Below the pieces are notes generated by a model. That model was not told the origin of the DNA, did not search any database, and worked only from the letters and a program-made list of their open reading frames with translations. Below are positions 1 through 9,656 of a DNA stretch of 58,430 bases, one piece after another. The translations under genes were made by a program, and so were the position numbers. Origin of the DNA: SAR324 cluster bacterium JCVI-SC AAA005 (GTDB taxonomy: Bacteria > SAR324 > NAC60-12); contig AGAU01000080.1 in NCBI GenBank assembly GCA_000224765.2, positions 1 through 58,430 on the forward strand, in the 5' to 3' direction. Each line of letters begins with the position of its first letter. Within the stretch, counting starts at the first letter, position 1.

Positions 1-763
1 CAGGCAAAAGAAAAAAATTGGCAAGCTCGTGTTGTCAGTCAAAAACCTTTCTAAGGATGCAGCTTTTTCAGGGATAGAGTTCGATCTTCATCAAGGAGAG
101 GTTTTGGGCTTTGCAGGTTTAGTTGGTTCAAGAAGAACCGATGTAGGACTGGCTTTGTTTGGCATTCAACCCAAGGACGCGGGAAATATCGAAGTTGATG
201 GTAAAAATGTAACCATTAACAGTCCTCAATCCGCTCAAAATCTCGGCATTGCCTATATGACTGAAGATCGAAGAAAGCTGGGCTTGGCGATGCCACTTTC
301 AATTACTTCAAACATAACTTTACCAGCTTTGAAACGTTACTTGGGAAGTCTCGGTCTGATACGGACCGAGCTAGAAAAATCAACTGCTGAAGAATTCAAG
401 GAACGGCTTCAGATCAAGACACCTCATTTGATGCATGAAGTTGGCAAACTATCCGGAGGCAATCAGCAGAAAGTGATGTTTAGTAAGTGGCTCAATACGC
501 AACCAAAGGTGTTTATTTTGGACGAACCCACTAGAGGTATCGATGTTGGGGCTAAGACTGAGGTACATAACATGATTCGTGAACTGGCAGATCAGGGAAT
601 GGCAATTCTTTGTATTTCCTCTGATCTACCAGAAGTACTTGCAATGAGTGATCGGGTTTTGGTAATGCGAGAAGGTAAGCAGATGGGTATTTTGGATGGC
701 CCAAAAGCCAGTCAAGAGTCCATCATGTCACTCGCAATGGGAGAAATGCAGGAGATGGCATGA
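1..763 (+). CDS. Sugar ABC transporter ATP-binding protein, C-terminal part (rhamnose type)
   Basis: This is the end of an RbsA/MglA-type ATPase that powers sugar import at the inner membrane. The reading frame is open to the left edge, so the gene starts before the window; the GTG at 29 is internal. What remains is the second ABC domain of a two-domain protein: a degenerate Walker A ([10 protein letters not shown]), the signature LSGGNQQKV and the Walker B stretch [13 protein letters not shown]. Degenerate Walker A motifs are normal in the second half of this family. Its last 4 bases overlap the next permease gene (ATGA), which shows translational coupling. Neighbouring rhaB and rhaD-type genes point to L-rhamnose as substrate, but specificity is inferred only from context. 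Confidence 0.93.
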   Translation, partial: RQKKKIGKLVLSVKNLSKDAAFSGIEFDLHQGEVLGFAGLVGSRRTDVGLALFGIQPKDAGNIEVDGKNVTINSPQSAQNLGIAYMTEDRRKLGLAMPLSITSNITLPALKRYLGSLGLIRTELEKSTAEEFKERLQIKTPHLMHEVGKLSGGNQQKVMFSKWLNTQPKVFILDEPTRGIDVGAKTEVHNMIRELADQGMAILCISSDLPEVLAMSDRVLVMREGKQMGILDGPKASQESIMSLAMGEMQEMA

Positions 764-1782
764 ACCAAATTCAAGGACTGCGACCCGAAAAGCTAAGAGA
801 ACTAGTACTGCTACTATTGATTGCGCTAGTTCTGATCGTATTCAGTTCAGTGATCGAAAACTACTTGAATGCCCGACTTTTCAATAGAGTTTCGGCCAGT
901 GTTGCCTTGATGGCTGTCTTGGCGATCGGGCAAACCATGGTTGTTTTAACACGCAATATTGATTTGTCAGTCGGTTCCATCGTTGGATTCACGGCTTATT
1001 TTGTGGGCTATCAGCTTTCACAGTATGGTGACATGCATCCACTGATGGCAATCTTGCTTGCAGTTGGAGTTGGGACCTTAATGGGTGGAATCAATGGGGT
1101 CTTGGTAGCTTATTGTCGGATTCCTTCAATCATCGTTACCTTGGGCACAATGGCTCTGTACCGCACTTTGCTAGTGGAGTATTCAGATGCTCAGACCGTA
1201 TTGACTGTCAACCTTCCGCGATGGCTACTTGATCTTCCAAGCTTGAATCTTATTAGTTTTGACCGATTACACCTACGAGTTCTAGTAGTTGGGATGATTG
1301 CAGTTGTGGTTTTATTCCAAATCATTCTTAAATATACTTCCTTTGGTCGGAAGCTTTATGCAATTGGTTCAAACCCAGAAGCAGCAAAAATGGCAGGGTT
1401 TGCAAATCAAAGGATGGTCCTGACAGCATTTCTTCTCTGCGGAGCTCTTGCGGGTTTAACCGGATTCATGTTCTTGGCTCGCTTTGGAAATATTACTGTT
1501 GTAGCTGGAATCGGCTTCGAACTTAAATCAGTCGCAGCTGTCGTTGTTGGAGGTGTGAACATTTTTGGTGGTTCTGGGAGCGCCTTTGGAGCATTCTTGG
1601 GTGCAGTTCTCATAGATTTATTAGAAAATAGTTTGATCCGCTGGCTTCAGATTAGTGAATTTTGGCGTGATGCTTTATTGGGACTCTTGATTTTAATTTC
1701 TGTTGCAACAGACAGCGTAATCATGAAGCGCTTCCAACTGTACTGGGCCAGAAAACAGGCCAGAAGTTCCCCAGAAACATAG
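760..1782 (+). CDS. Sugar ABC transporter permease (RbsC family, rhamnose cluster)
   Basis: A 340-residue inner-membrane permease of the RbsC/AraH/XylH family that forms half of the sugar channel. It is strongly hydrophobic throughout. It carries the family signature [12 protein letters not shown] near residue 65 and the cytoplasmic contact region with [12 protein letters not shown] near residue 205, followed by the conserved [11 protein letters not shown] segment. It overlaps the ATPase gene by 4 bases and lies 7 bases before a second permease, so the transporter likely uses a permease heterodimer as in RhaP/RhaQ systems. Substrate (rhamnose or a related deoxy sugar) is inferred from the catabolic genes downstream. 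Confidence 0.93.
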   Translation: MNQIQGLRPEKLRELVLLLLIALVLIVFSSVIENYLNARLFNRVSASVALMAVLAIGQTMVVLTRNIDLSVGSIVGFTAYFVGYQLSQYGDMHPLMAILLAVGVGTLMGGINGVLVAYCRIPSIIVTLGTMALYRTLLVEYSDAQTVLTVNLPRWLLDLPSLNLISFDRLHLRVLVVGMIAVVVLFQIILKYTSFGRKLYAIGSNPEAAKMAGFANQRMVLTAFLLCGALAGLTGFMFLARFGNITVVAGIGFELKSVAAVVVGGVNIFGGSGSAFGAFLGAVLIDLLENSLIRWLQISEFWRDALLGLLILISVATDSVIMKRFQLYWARKQARSSPET

Positions 1783-1789
1783 GAAATCA

Positions 1790-2758
1790 ATGCAATCTTA
1801 TTGGAAGCATTTGCGAAGCTGGGAAGGCTTTCTTTGCTTAGTCCTTTTAATGACAATCAGTGTCAATGCAGTGAATTCTGATGCTTTTCTAAGTATTGAC
1901 AACCAGATCAATCTCTTTGCGCTATCGATTGAGAAGGTCATCATAGCCTTGATCATGGCTTTCATCATCATTAACGCAGAAATTGATCTCTCGGTTGCGT
2001 CAATGATGGGACTTGCAGCATGTGCCCTTGGATGGATGGTCGATGCAGGTGCTTCTATGGCAACCGCCCTGGCTTTATGCTTATTGATTGGTATTGCAGG
2101 GGGGTTATTCAATGGCTTCTGGATTACTTTCATGAAACTGCCCTCTTTGGTAGTCACCCTTGCGATGCTAATTGGCTTCCGCGGCCTAGCTAGAGTCGTT
2201 GTTGAAGACCGCTCAATTCGTGTGTTCCCAAGCTGGTTTGAGGAACTTGGCCAACAGCCTATTTTGGGGCCATTTCCACTTTCCATGATTATTTTTTTCT
2301 TTCTAATGATTGCTTCAGTGGGAGTACTTCGATTCACTGGTTTTGGTCGTTATATCTATGTGATTGGTATCAATAAGGAAATGGCTCGATACTCGGGAAT
2401 TAATGTCACACACGTTAAACTGATCCTCTTCGCACTATCAGGTTTGATCTCAGCAATGGCTGGAATCTTGTTCGCCGCTCGCCTTGGCTCAGTTCGGGGA
2501 GATATGGGACTTGGGTTTGAACTGGATATTATCACGATGGTACTATTAGGTGGTGTAAGTATTTTTGGTGGTTCTGGGTCAATCTATGGGGTCATTCTTT
2601 CTATCCTGATCGTGCTTTATCTGAGGAACGGAATGTCTCTGAGCAACATCACAGGACATCTTCAGACTGGAGTAATCGGTATGTTGTTAATATTTTCAGC
2701 AATGGCCCCCAATCTGAAAACTTACTGGGAGTCTTTTCAGGCTTCTCGCTCAAAATAA
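1790..2758 (+). CDS. Sugar ABC transporter permease, second subunit (rhamnose cluster)
   Basis: A 322-residue RbsC-type permease, the partner of the preceding gene. It has the same landmarks: [11 protein letters not shown] near residue 65, a [11 protein letters not shown] contact loop near 195 and a [11 protein letters not shown] segment near 262. The two permeases resemble each other only moderately, as expected for a heterodimer rather than a recent duplication. An AGGAA ribosome-binding site lies just before the ATG. A gap of about 110 bases separates it from the binding-protein gene; this gap holds a small inverted repeat CCAAT-CT-ATTGG at 2821-2832 of unknown meaning. Confidence 0.92.
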   Translation: MQSYWKHLRSWEGFLCLVLLMTISVNAVNSDAFLSIDNQINLFALSIEKVIIALIMAFIIINAEIDLSVASMMGLAACALGWMVDAGASMATALALCLLIGIAGGLFNGFWITFMKLPSLVVTLAMLIGFRGLARVVVEDRSIRVFPSWFEELGQQPILGPFPLSMIIFFFLMIASVGVLRFTGFGRYIYVIGINKEMARYSGINVTHVKLILFALSGLISAMAGILFAARLGSVRGDMGLGFELDIITMVLLGGVSIFGGSGSIYGVILSILIVLYLRNGMSLSNITGHLQTGVIGMLLIFSAMAPNLKTYWESFQASRSK

Positions 2759-2867
2759 AATTCTTACACGAGTCAGCCTATGATTTGACGTAACTCATTC
2801 TTGATGCAAAGACTACTGATCCAATCTATTGGAAATAAATCAAATCCTCTAAATAAGTGATAATCAC

Positions 2868-3905
2868 ATGATAAAAAAATTTCTTGCCGTCGCTGTAGCA
2901 GCAATGATGGTTTCCAGCGGACTCCTTATGGCACATACTGTCGCGAAGAAAGGAATGAAGGCCGATCTGGTACTAATGCCTAAGTTTTTAGGAATTTTGG
3001 TATTTGATCAGGCCAACCAGGGTGCACAAGAAGCACACAAAGAGCTTCAAAATCCTGGAAAATTAGAATTTCTTGGGCCAACACCTGAAAACAGTGTCGC
3101 TGGTCAAATTGAAATCCTGACAACAGCTACAACTCAGGGGCAAGATGGCATCATGATCTCTAATAACGCTGGAGACCAAATTGCACCTGCAGCTAAATCG
3201 GCCCGAGAGAAAGGGATGACTGTAGTAACATGGGATTCTCCAATTCCTTCCGCCGAGGGAGAACAACTTTTTATCGCTCAAGTTGACTTCAATGAGACAG
3301 GAACAGTGATGGCTGATATGGCTTTGAATATCATGGGGGATAAAGGCGGTGATTTTGCTGTCTTGTCCGCATCACCAGATGCAGCCAACCAGAATGCTTG
3401 GATTGCTGCGATGAAGGAAGCATTAAAGTCCTCTAAATATTCTGCCCTCAACTTGGTTGATGTTGTTTACGGTGATGATCAGTCTGAGAAGAGCTATAAT
3501 CAAGCTTTGGCACTCGTCGATAAATACCCCAATCTAAAATTAATCATGGCCCCAACGACCGTCGGAATCGCTGCAGCGGCAAAGGCTATGCAAGATGAGG
3601 GTTTGTGTAACGAGATCAAGACCAGCGGACTGGGATTACCAGCTGAGATGGTAAGTTACACAATGAACGGATGTGCTCCAGAATTTGCCCTTTGGAGCTT
3701 TGTTGACCTTGGTTACCTTTCCTATTATGCAACCTACCTAATTGCCACAGGGCAAATGGACGGCATTGCCGGGGAAACCTTCAAAGCTGGCCGGATGGGC
3801 TACTACACAGTGGAAAAAGACCCAACTCGTGCAGAAGGACTACGGGTACTGATGGGCCCGTTCTCGGTGTATGACAAATCAAACGTTGAGGCAGCTTCCA
3901 AGTAA
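2868..3905 (+). CDS. Periplasmic sugar-binding protein (rhamnose-type ABC transporter)
   Basis: A 345-residue class-I periplasmic binding protein (Peripla_BP_4 type) that captures the sugar for the ABC transporter encoded just upstream. The N-terminus is a signal peptide: MIKKF, then a hydrophobic stretch to about residue 22. The mature part has the two-lobed pattern of the family, with [20 protein letters not shown] around residue 80, VVTWDSPIP near 125 and [10 protein letters not shown] near 255. Placing the binding protein after the permeases is less common than putting it first. A G-run and palindrome follow it at 3919-3933. Rhamnose specificity is inferred from context. Confidence 0.92.
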   Translation: MIKKFLAVAVAAMMVSSGLLMAHTVAKKGMKADLVLMPKFLGILVFDQANQGAQEAHKELQNPGKLEFLGPTPENSVAGQIEILTTATTQGQDGIMISNNAGDQIAPAAKSAREKGMTVVTWDSPIPSAEGEQLFIAQVDFNETGTVMADMALNIMGDKGGDFAVLSASPDAANQNAWIAAMKEALKSSKYSALNLVDVVYGDDQSEKSYNQALALVDKYPNLKLIMAPTTVGIAAAAKAMQDEGLCNEIKTSGLGLPAEMVSYTMNGCAPEFALWSFVDLGYLSYYATYLIATGQMDGIAGETFKAGRMGYYTVEKDPTRAEGLRVLMGPFSVYDKSNVEAASK

Positions 3906-3918
3906 CTTATCAGTTTTC

Positions 3919-3933
3919 GGGGGGGGTATACCC
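3919..3933 (+). other. G8 run joined to a perfect GGGTATACCC palindrome
   Basis: Eight consecutive G (3919-3926) run into the palindrome GGGTATACCC (3924-3933), 14 bases after the stop of the binding-protein gene. The transcript could fold a short GC hairpin here, or the palindrome could be an operator. There is no proper U-tract, so a classical rho-independent terminator is not supported. It may instead protect the upstream message from 3' decay, as seen with intergenic hairpins after binding-protein genes. Function is inference. Confidence 0.3.
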
Positions 3934-4032
3934 TCTCCGATTTTCCTCCGAAATTTCGAAATCAAGCTATACTGCAGCCTTCTACCTAGTCAAACGGTCT
4001 TCAAACAACTCCTTTCAATTTATTGAGAAAAA

Positions 4033-4950
4033 ATGGAATTTTGGGATCCCCATTTTCACATCTGGGATATTTCATCTAGCACAAATAGTGGGCACGACAG
4101 CACAGTTCTGTTCCCCCCACATGATAGAGAAACTTATGGAATTCATGATTTTGAGAAAGATTTAACGACCTCTGGGTTTCATTTAACCGGAGGAGTCTTT
4201 ATCGAGGCAGTAAGCGTTTGCCACGTTGAACTTAGTGGTGATGACTATGTTAAGTACTGCTTAGCTGAGACCAAATGGGTATCGGAGCAAATTGCTTTGT
4301 CATCAAATGATTATCATATTGTTTCGACTTTGGCCCTTGAAGATCCCAATTTTTCAAAACACCTAGCCAAACTTGCTCAAAACCCCAGAGTAGTCGGGAT
4401 TCGTCAAATTTTGAATTACCAGCCCTCATGGCCCCGGAATGGGCGCTTAGGAAATTTATTGGATAATGGAGCATGGCTTAAAGGATTCGAAAAACTTAAA
4501 GAAATTCAATTCCTCTTCGATCTGCAAATTAACCCTCATCAAATGAAGCAGGCCGCAAAATTATCAGAAAAAAACAAAGGAATTCCCTTGGTGGTTGGTC
4601 ACCTTGGAAGTCCAACTCTTGAAGATTTAACTTCTGGAAAAACCTATTGGGAGGGAATACAGGCCCTTGCTGATTTACCACAAAGCTCTATCAAGATTTC
4701 AATGCTTTCCTACATTGATAAAGATTGGCAAAATAATTCACTAATTGAGGACACTGTTTTAAAAATTATTGATGTCTTCGGGGTTGATCGCTGTTTTTTT
4801 GCCTCAAATTTTCCTGTGGAACTGCATGATGGTTGGCCAGCAGAAAAACTTTTTGACGCATTCAGAGATTTAGCCAAATCATTCAATCCGGATGATCAAA
4901 AAAAACTCTTTGCTGAAAATGCAAAACGAGTTTATAAAGCTTCCTTATAA
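4033..4950 (+). CDS. Amidohydrolase family 2 protein (COG3618, sugar-lactonase-like), copy 1
   Basis: A 305-residue TIM-barrel metal-dependent hydrolase of the amidohydrolase-2 family. Members near sugar operons usually hydrolyse sugar-acid lactones such as L-rhamnono- or L-fucono-lactone. The N-terminal metal motif is visible as DPHFHIWD (His8 and His10), a further His lies in VVGHLG near residue 190, and the C-terminal strand reads FASNFPVE near 256-263. Asn there takes the place where many characterised lactonases have Asp. A second copy lies at 8719-9630, alike at roughly half the positions by eye. It stands between the transporter and rhamnulokinase, so a role in deoxy-sugar breakdown is likely; the exact substrate is open. 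Confidence 0.85.
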   Translation: MEFWDPHFHIWDISSSTNSGHDSTVLFPPHDRETYGIHDFEKDLTTSGFHLTGGVFIEAVSVCHVELSGDDYVKYCLAETKWVSEQIALSSNDYHIVSTLALEDPNFSKHLAKLAQNPRVVGIRQILNYQPSWPRNGRLGNLLDNGAWLKGFEKLKEIQFLFDLQINPHQMKQAAKLSEKNKGIPLVVGHLGSPTLEDLTSGKTYWEGIQALADLPQSSIKISMLSYIDKDWQNNSLIEDTVLKIIDVFGVDRCFFASNFPVELHDGWPAEKLFDAFRDLAKSFNPDDQKKLFAENAKRVYKASL

Positions 4951-5023
4951 ATCTTGTTTGAAATTCCAATCAATTATGTCCCCATCATCAAACAAGTTTA
5001 AGCGGCGTTCCTATCCTTAACAA

Positions 5024-6505
5024 ATGATTCAAAAACAAGCTTACATTGCGCTTGATTGTGGGGCCGAAAGTGCTCGTGTGATAGTTGGAATTCTCCAACA
5101 AGGGCAACTTCAGCTAGAGGAAATTCATCGTTTTCCAACAGGTGGCATCTCAATTGGAGAATCTCTCCGCTGGGATGTCCTGCAAATTCTCGAAGAACTC
5201 CGGATTGGCGTACGTAAAGCAGCTCAACTCAACTTACCAATTGCTAGTTTAAGCGCTGATTCATGGGGACTTGATTATGTTCTTGTTCGTGACCAAGAAC
5301 CCGTCCTAACTCCACCCCGACACTATCGTGATCCACGCAATCTGGTCTCTTACGAGAGGGTTTGTGAGCGGATTGGCAAAGATTTTATCTTTGAGGAAAC
5401 TGGCATTCAATTCATGCCAATCAATACAATCTATCAACTCGCTGCTGCCCAAGAAGAGTGCCCTGAATTACTGACATTTGCTGACAAACTGATCCCAATG
5501 GGTGATTGGTTCAACTACATGTTCTCTGGAGTCGCAGTTGGGGATGCTTCCATGGTCAGCACAACTCAGCTCTACAATCCCCGCAAGCAGAAATGGTCCA
5601 GGCCACTAATTGATGCCCTTGGGTTGCCCAATAATCTTTTCCCAGAAATAGTACCATGTGGCTCTGTACTCGGCCCAATCACTGACCAAGTTGTCGAGAG
5701 CACAGGCTTGGCCAGCAACACCAAGGTCATTGCCAGTTGTTCACATGACACCGGGGCAGCTGTAGCTGGCATTCCTGCTAAAGGTGGACAAGAAGACTGG
5801 GCCTATCTTAGCTCAGGAACATGGTCCCTTTTAGGAATTGAGTTAGATGTACCCGTGATCACTTCCAAGAGCCGCCAGTACAACTTCACCAACGAGGTAG
5901 GCTTAAATCATAGTATTCGTCTACTGAAAAATATCAGTGGATTGTGGGTCATTCAGGAATGTCGTCGTAAGTGGACAAGTGAGGGTTATTCTTATGATTA
6001 TTCGACTCTCACAGAAATGGCAGCGGCAGCATCCTCTTTACAATCTCTAATTAATCCTAGTGATCCTAGATTTACTACAATCGGGGAAATGCCTGAAAAA
6101 ATTGCAGCCTATTGCATTGAATCGAAACAACCCGCTCCTAAAAGTCATGGAGCTTTTGTTCGGAGTTCCTTGGAAAGTCTTGCCTTATCCTATCGAAAGG
6201 TACTGGACGAACTTGAAGAAACAACCGGCGAAACTTTGCGAACACTCCACATTGTTGGAGGTGGATCCAAGAATAAACTCCTGAATCAGCTCGCTGCCAA
6301 TGCTACTGGTCGTAGGGTCCTCAGTGGTCCGTCTGAAGCCACTGCAATTGGGAACGTTTTGATCCAAAGTCTTGCTCTCGGGCATTTGAATTCACTCCCA
6401 GAAATACGTAACACCGTCAGAAACTCTTTTTTAATTGAAGAATATCTTCCCCAGGACCAACATATCTGGGATAACGCCTATCAACGCTTCTTGAAATTAC
6501 CATGA
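5024..6505 (+). CDS. rhaB: Rhamnulokinase (FGGY family)
   Basis: A 493-residue FGGY-family carbohydrate kinase that phosphorylates L-rhamnulose to L-rhamnulose 1-phosphate. The start IALDCGAESARVIVG is the RhaB-type phosphate-binding loop, followed by SADSWGLDYVLV near residue 85 and PRHYRDPRN, typical of rhamnulokinase. The C-terminal domain has SHDTGAAVAGIP near 240, YLSSGTWSLLG near 265 and the HIVGGGSKNKLLNQLAAN ATP-binding block near 410. Length fits the family. The last four bases overlap the next gene (ATGA), which encodes the enzyme for the following step. Confidence 0.95.
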   Translation: MIQKQAYIALDCGAESARVIVGILQQGQLQLEEIHRFPTGGISIGESLRWDVLQILEELRIGVRKAAQLNLPIASLSADSWGLDYVLVRDQEPVLTPPRHYRDPRNLVSYERVCERIGKDFIFEETGIQFMPINTIYQLAAAQEECPELLTFADKLIPMGDWFNYMFSGVAVGDASMVSTTQLYNPRKQKWSRPLIDALGLPNNLFPEIVPCGSVLGPITDQVVESTGLASNTKVIASCSHDTGAAVAGIPAKGGQEDWAYLSSGTWSLLGIELDVPVITSKSRQYNFTNEVGLNHSIRLLKNISGLWVIQECRRKWTSEGYSYDYSTLTEMAAAASSLQSLINPSDPRFTTIGEMPEKIAAYCIESKQPAPKSHGAFVRSSLESLALSYRKVLDELEETTGETLRTLHIVGGGSKNKLLNQLAANATGRRVLSGPSEATAIGNVLIQSLALGHLNSLPEIRNTVRNSFLIEEYLPQDQHIWDNAYQRFLKLP

Positions 6506-8691
6506 AATACCCCTTATCCACCAATCGACTCTACCCAAAATGGGATGAAAACTATGCAAGTACACTTGATCAAGTTGGAAAGCTGATTTATCGATCAAAT
6601 TTGCTGGGATCTGACCAACGGATTACCAACACTGGTGGAGGGAACACCTCCGCAAAACTAATAGAAACTGATCCGCTCAGCGGTGAAAAAACCGAGGTGC
6701 TTTGGGTAAAAGGATCTGGTGGGGATCTGCGAACCTCCAAACGAGAAAATTTCTCTTCACTATACCAGCACAAGCTACTTGATCTCATCCCCAAATACAC
6801 CTCTGCACCTATAAAGGGCTACAAGACCAGCATAGAAGATCAAATGGTTGGCATGTACCCACACTGCACCTTCAATCTGAATCCAAGGGCTGCTTCAATT
6901 GATACTCCCTTACATGCCTTCATCCCACACAAGCATGTCGATCATATGCATCCAAACTCAGTTATCGCAATCGCAGCTGCGAAACGATCCGAGGAACTGA
7001 CGAAAAAAATCTGGGGAGACGATCTGGTCTGGTTTCCATGGCAACGACCAGGTTTTGATCTGGGGTTGCAGTTACAGAAGATTTGTCAAGAGCATCCCCA
7101 CGCACAAGGAGTCTTGCTTGGCGGTCATGGTGTAATCAACTGGGCTGAAAGTGACAGAGAGTGTTACGAATGGACTGTGGAGATCATTCGAAAAGCAGAT
7201 GAATATTTGGCCAAGCATGATAAAGGAGAAATGACTTTCGGTGGAATTCGCTATCCTGAACTAAAAGAAGCTACACGCAGATCCTCACTTGTTTACATTC
7301 TACCCTGGCTCCGTGGCCAGGTATCCGGAGATAGGCAGCTTGTTGCGACTGTACAGGATGACGAGCAGATGCGTTATTTCGTCAACTCTAAAGATGTCGT
7401 TCGTTTATCAGAATTGGGTACAAGTTGTCCAGATCACTTTCTGCGGACCAAGATCAAGCCGATGTATGTTCCTTGGGATCCACACCAACAGAGTCTAGAT
7501 GATTTGAAAAAGCTGATTCTGGAGGGACTCGTTAACTATCGAAAAGATTATTCTTCATACTACAAGCACTGTAAGCATGAAGATTCTCCCGCGCTCCGAA
7601 ACACCAATCCTAGCGTTGTCCTCATCCCTGGTCTTGGGATGATTGCTTGGGGTAAAAACAAGAGTGAGAGCAGAGTAACTGCTGAGTTCTATAATTGTGC
7701 ACTTGAAGTGATGCGGGGAGCTGAAGCTGTAGATCAATACGTTTCAATCGATCAGCAAGAAGCCTTCGATATAGAGTACTGGCTTCTGGAAGAGGCAAAA
7801 CTTCAGCGGATGCCTCCAGAACAGGAGATGTCTCGGCAAGTCGCTGTAGTAATTGGAGCAGGATCTGGAATAGGTAAATCCGTTTGCCATCGGTTGCTTA
7901 AGGAGGGATCTCACGTTGTCTGTTCAGATGCTAATTCCCTGGCTGCAGAACATACAGCTGAGGAGTTAGTGCAAAAGGTAGGAGTTGGCATTGGGGTAGC
8001 TGGCAATGGACTAAGCGCCTGTGGTCCAACCCTCGCTCAATCAGCAGACATGACCAACCGCGAGAGTGTGAGTCGGCTATTTGAGGATGTAGTGTTGGCT
8101 TATGGAGGAATGGACATTTTGATTATTACTGCAGGAGTTTTCTTTCCACCTGACTCCTCTGGTCGTATCTCAGATAGCCAGTGGCGCCAGACTTACGATG
8201 TAAATGTGATCGGTCCTGCAATGGTTGCTGAAGAGGCCCAGAAGGTATGGCTCCGACAAGCCACACCTGCGAAACTTATTTTAACCTCCTCAGTCAACGC
8301 TACAGTTAGTAAAGTTGGCAGCCTAGCCTATGACAGTTCGAAAGCCGCTTTAAATCATTTAGTCAGAGAATTAGCTATTCAAATGGCTCCTATAGTGCGA
8401 GTCAATGCGTTAGCACCTGCGACGGTAGTAGAGGGAAGTAGCATGTTCCCCAGAGAAAGAGTGATTTCCTCACTCTCAAAATATCAATTACCTTTCGATG
8501 AACATGAGGGTACCGAAAGCCTGAGAAAGCGCCTTGCTGATTTTTATGCCCAGCGAACTCTACTGAAATCACAGATCTCACCAGAACACCAAGCAGAGGC
8601 AATTTTTCTGCTAGCGTCCGAGCGTCTCTGTCGTACGACGGGGCAACTCATCAACGTTGATGGTGGTTTGCACGAAGCCTTTGTTCGTTAG
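6502..8691 (+). CDS. rhaD: Bifunctional rhamnulose-1-phosphate aldolase / short-chain dehydrogenase
   Basis: A 729-residue fusion. Residues about 1-420 are a class II aldolase domain (NTGGGNTSAKL, HPNSVIAI with metal-site His, GGHGVINW) that should cleave L-rhamnulose 1-phosphate to dihydroxyacetone phosphate and L-lactaldehyde. Residues about 445-729 are an SDR domain with the NAD loop VIGAGSGIG and the YDSSK catalytic Tyr/Lys near 609; it should oxidise the lactaldehyde. This two-domain form is known from non-enteric bacteria (RhaD/RhaE). It overlaps rhaB by 4 bases, so kinase and aldolase are co-translated. Substrate assignment is secure from family plus neighbour. Confidence 0.94.
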   Translation: MKYPLSTNRLYPKWDENYASTLDQVGKLIYRSNLLGSDQRITNTGGGNTSAKLIETDPLSGEKTEVLWVKGSGGDLRTSKRENFSSLYQHKLLDLIPKYTSAPIKGYKTSIEDQMVGMYPHCTFNLNPRAASIDTPLHAFIPHKHVDHMHPNSVIAIAAAKRSEELTKKIWGDDLVWFPWQRPGFDLGLQLQKICQEHPHAQGVLLGGHGVINWAESDRECYEWTVEIIRKADEYLAKHDKGEMTFGGIRYPELKEATRRSSLVYILPWLRGQVSGDRQLVATVQDDEQMRYFVNSKDVVRLSELGTSCPDHFLRTKIKPMYVPWDPHQQSLDDLKKLILEGLVNYRKDYSSYYKHCKHEDSPALRNTNPSVVLIPGLGMIAWGKNKSESRVTAEFYNCALEVMRGAEAVDQYVSIDQQEAFDIEYWLLEEAKLQRMPPEQEMSRQVAVVIGAGSGIGKSVCHRLLKEGSHVVCSDANSLAAEHTAEELVQKVGVGIGVAGNGLSACGPTLAQSADMTNRESVSRLFEDVVLAYGGMDILIITAGVFFPPDSSGRISDSQWRQTYDVNVIGPAMVAEEAQKVWLRQATPAKLILTSSVNATVSKVGSLAYDSSKAALNHLVRELAIQMAPIVRVNALAPATVVEGSSMFPRERVISSLSKYQLPFDEHEGTESLRKRLADFYAQRTLLKSQISPEHQAEAIFLLASERLCRTTGQLINVDGGLHEAFVR

Positions 8692-8718
8692 CATCTTTAA
8701 CTGCAAAACAGGGGAATA

Positions 8719-9630
8719 ATGAAAGTCTGGGACCCACATTTTCATATCTGGGATGTAAGACCAAACAGTCCTAGTGGCCATGATTCAGCCCAATTATTTG
8801 CTCCAGACAAAGACCCCATTTACACCATTCAACGCTATGAAGCTGATCTTAGCATGGATGGTTTTGAACTGATCGGAGGAACTTTTGTTGAAGCCGTCAG
8901 CGTGTGCCACACTAAACATGATGGTCCTGTCTTCGAAAATGCATGTTTAGCAGAAGCCAAATGGGTTACTGACCAATGCTCACAATCAAAACTCCCTTAT
9001 CAGATTGTCGCTACAGGACCTCTGGAAAGTTCTGAATGGCCTTCGCTGTTCGCTCGACTCCAGAAAATTCCAAATGTTTGTGGGATTCGTCAAATCTTGA
9101 ACCATGAGCCCTCCTGGCCCAGAAACAACCTGCGTGGCAACTTGTTAGATTCGAAAAAATGGCAACAGGGGTTTAGCACATTAGCTGAAGCAAGTTATTC
9201 ATTTGACTTACAATGTAATCCCCATCAATACAAACAAGCTGCTGAAATTTTTCAAAGAAATCCTGCAATCCCTGTGATTCTTAATCATCTGGGCACTCCC
9301 AAAAGAAAAGATCTTTTGGAAGGAGAGAAATATTGGGAAGGCTTGCAAGCATTAGCTAACCTAGAACAGGTATCAATAAAACTCTCAATGCTGACTTATC
9401 CAAACAAACAGTGGCATGAGGACTCCCTCATCAAGGAGACGATCAATAAGGTGATTGATTTGTTTGGATTCAATCGTTGCATCTTCGCCTCAAATTACCC
9501 TGTAGAAAAGCTGGAGGGTTGGGATGCTCAAAGTATGTATCGGGAATTCCAACGATTAGTGGATCATCGAAGTCTAGAGGAACAAGAGGCCCTATTTGCT
9601 CTAAACGCAATGCGCATTTACAGGGCTTAA
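8719..9630 (+). CDS. Amidohydrolase family 2 protein (COG3618, sugar-lactonase-like), copy 2
   Basis: A 303-residue paralogue of the protein at 4033-4950, colinear along the full length. It shares the metal motif DPHFHIWD, the CGIRQILNHEPSWPRNN region near residue 125, NHLGTPKRKDL near 190 and FASNYPVE near 257. A strong AGGGGAA ribosome-binding site precedes the ATG, 27 bases after the aldolase fusion stop. Two divergent copies in one operon suggest either two lactone substrates (for example rhamnono- and fucono-lactone) or loss of function in one; both keep the same visible motif residues, which favours two working enzymes. Lactonase activity is inferred from family. Confidence 0.85.
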   Translation: MKVWDPHFHIWDVRPNSPSGHDSAQLFAPDKDPIYTIQRYEADLSMDGFELIGGTFVEAVSVCHTKHDGPVFENACLAEAKWVTDQCSQSKLPYQIVATGPLESSEWPSLFARLQKIPNVCGIRQILNHEPSWPRNNLRGNLLDSKKWQQGFSTLAEASYSFDLQCNPHQYKQAAEIFQRNPAIPVILNHLGTPKRKDLLEGEKYWEGLQALANLEQVSIKLSMLTYPNKQWHEDSLIKETINKVIDLFGFNRCIFASNYPVEKLEGWDAQSMYREFQRLVDHRSLEEQEALFALNAMRIYRA

Positions 9631-9656
9631 GCATAAAAATCGGTTGAGGGGAAGAC

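Noticed and set aside
1798..2337. 179-codon minus-strand frame opposite the second permease
   Set aside because: It is a shadow of a strongly hydrophobic permease gene; composition is Ile/Ser/Arg-rich with no motif.
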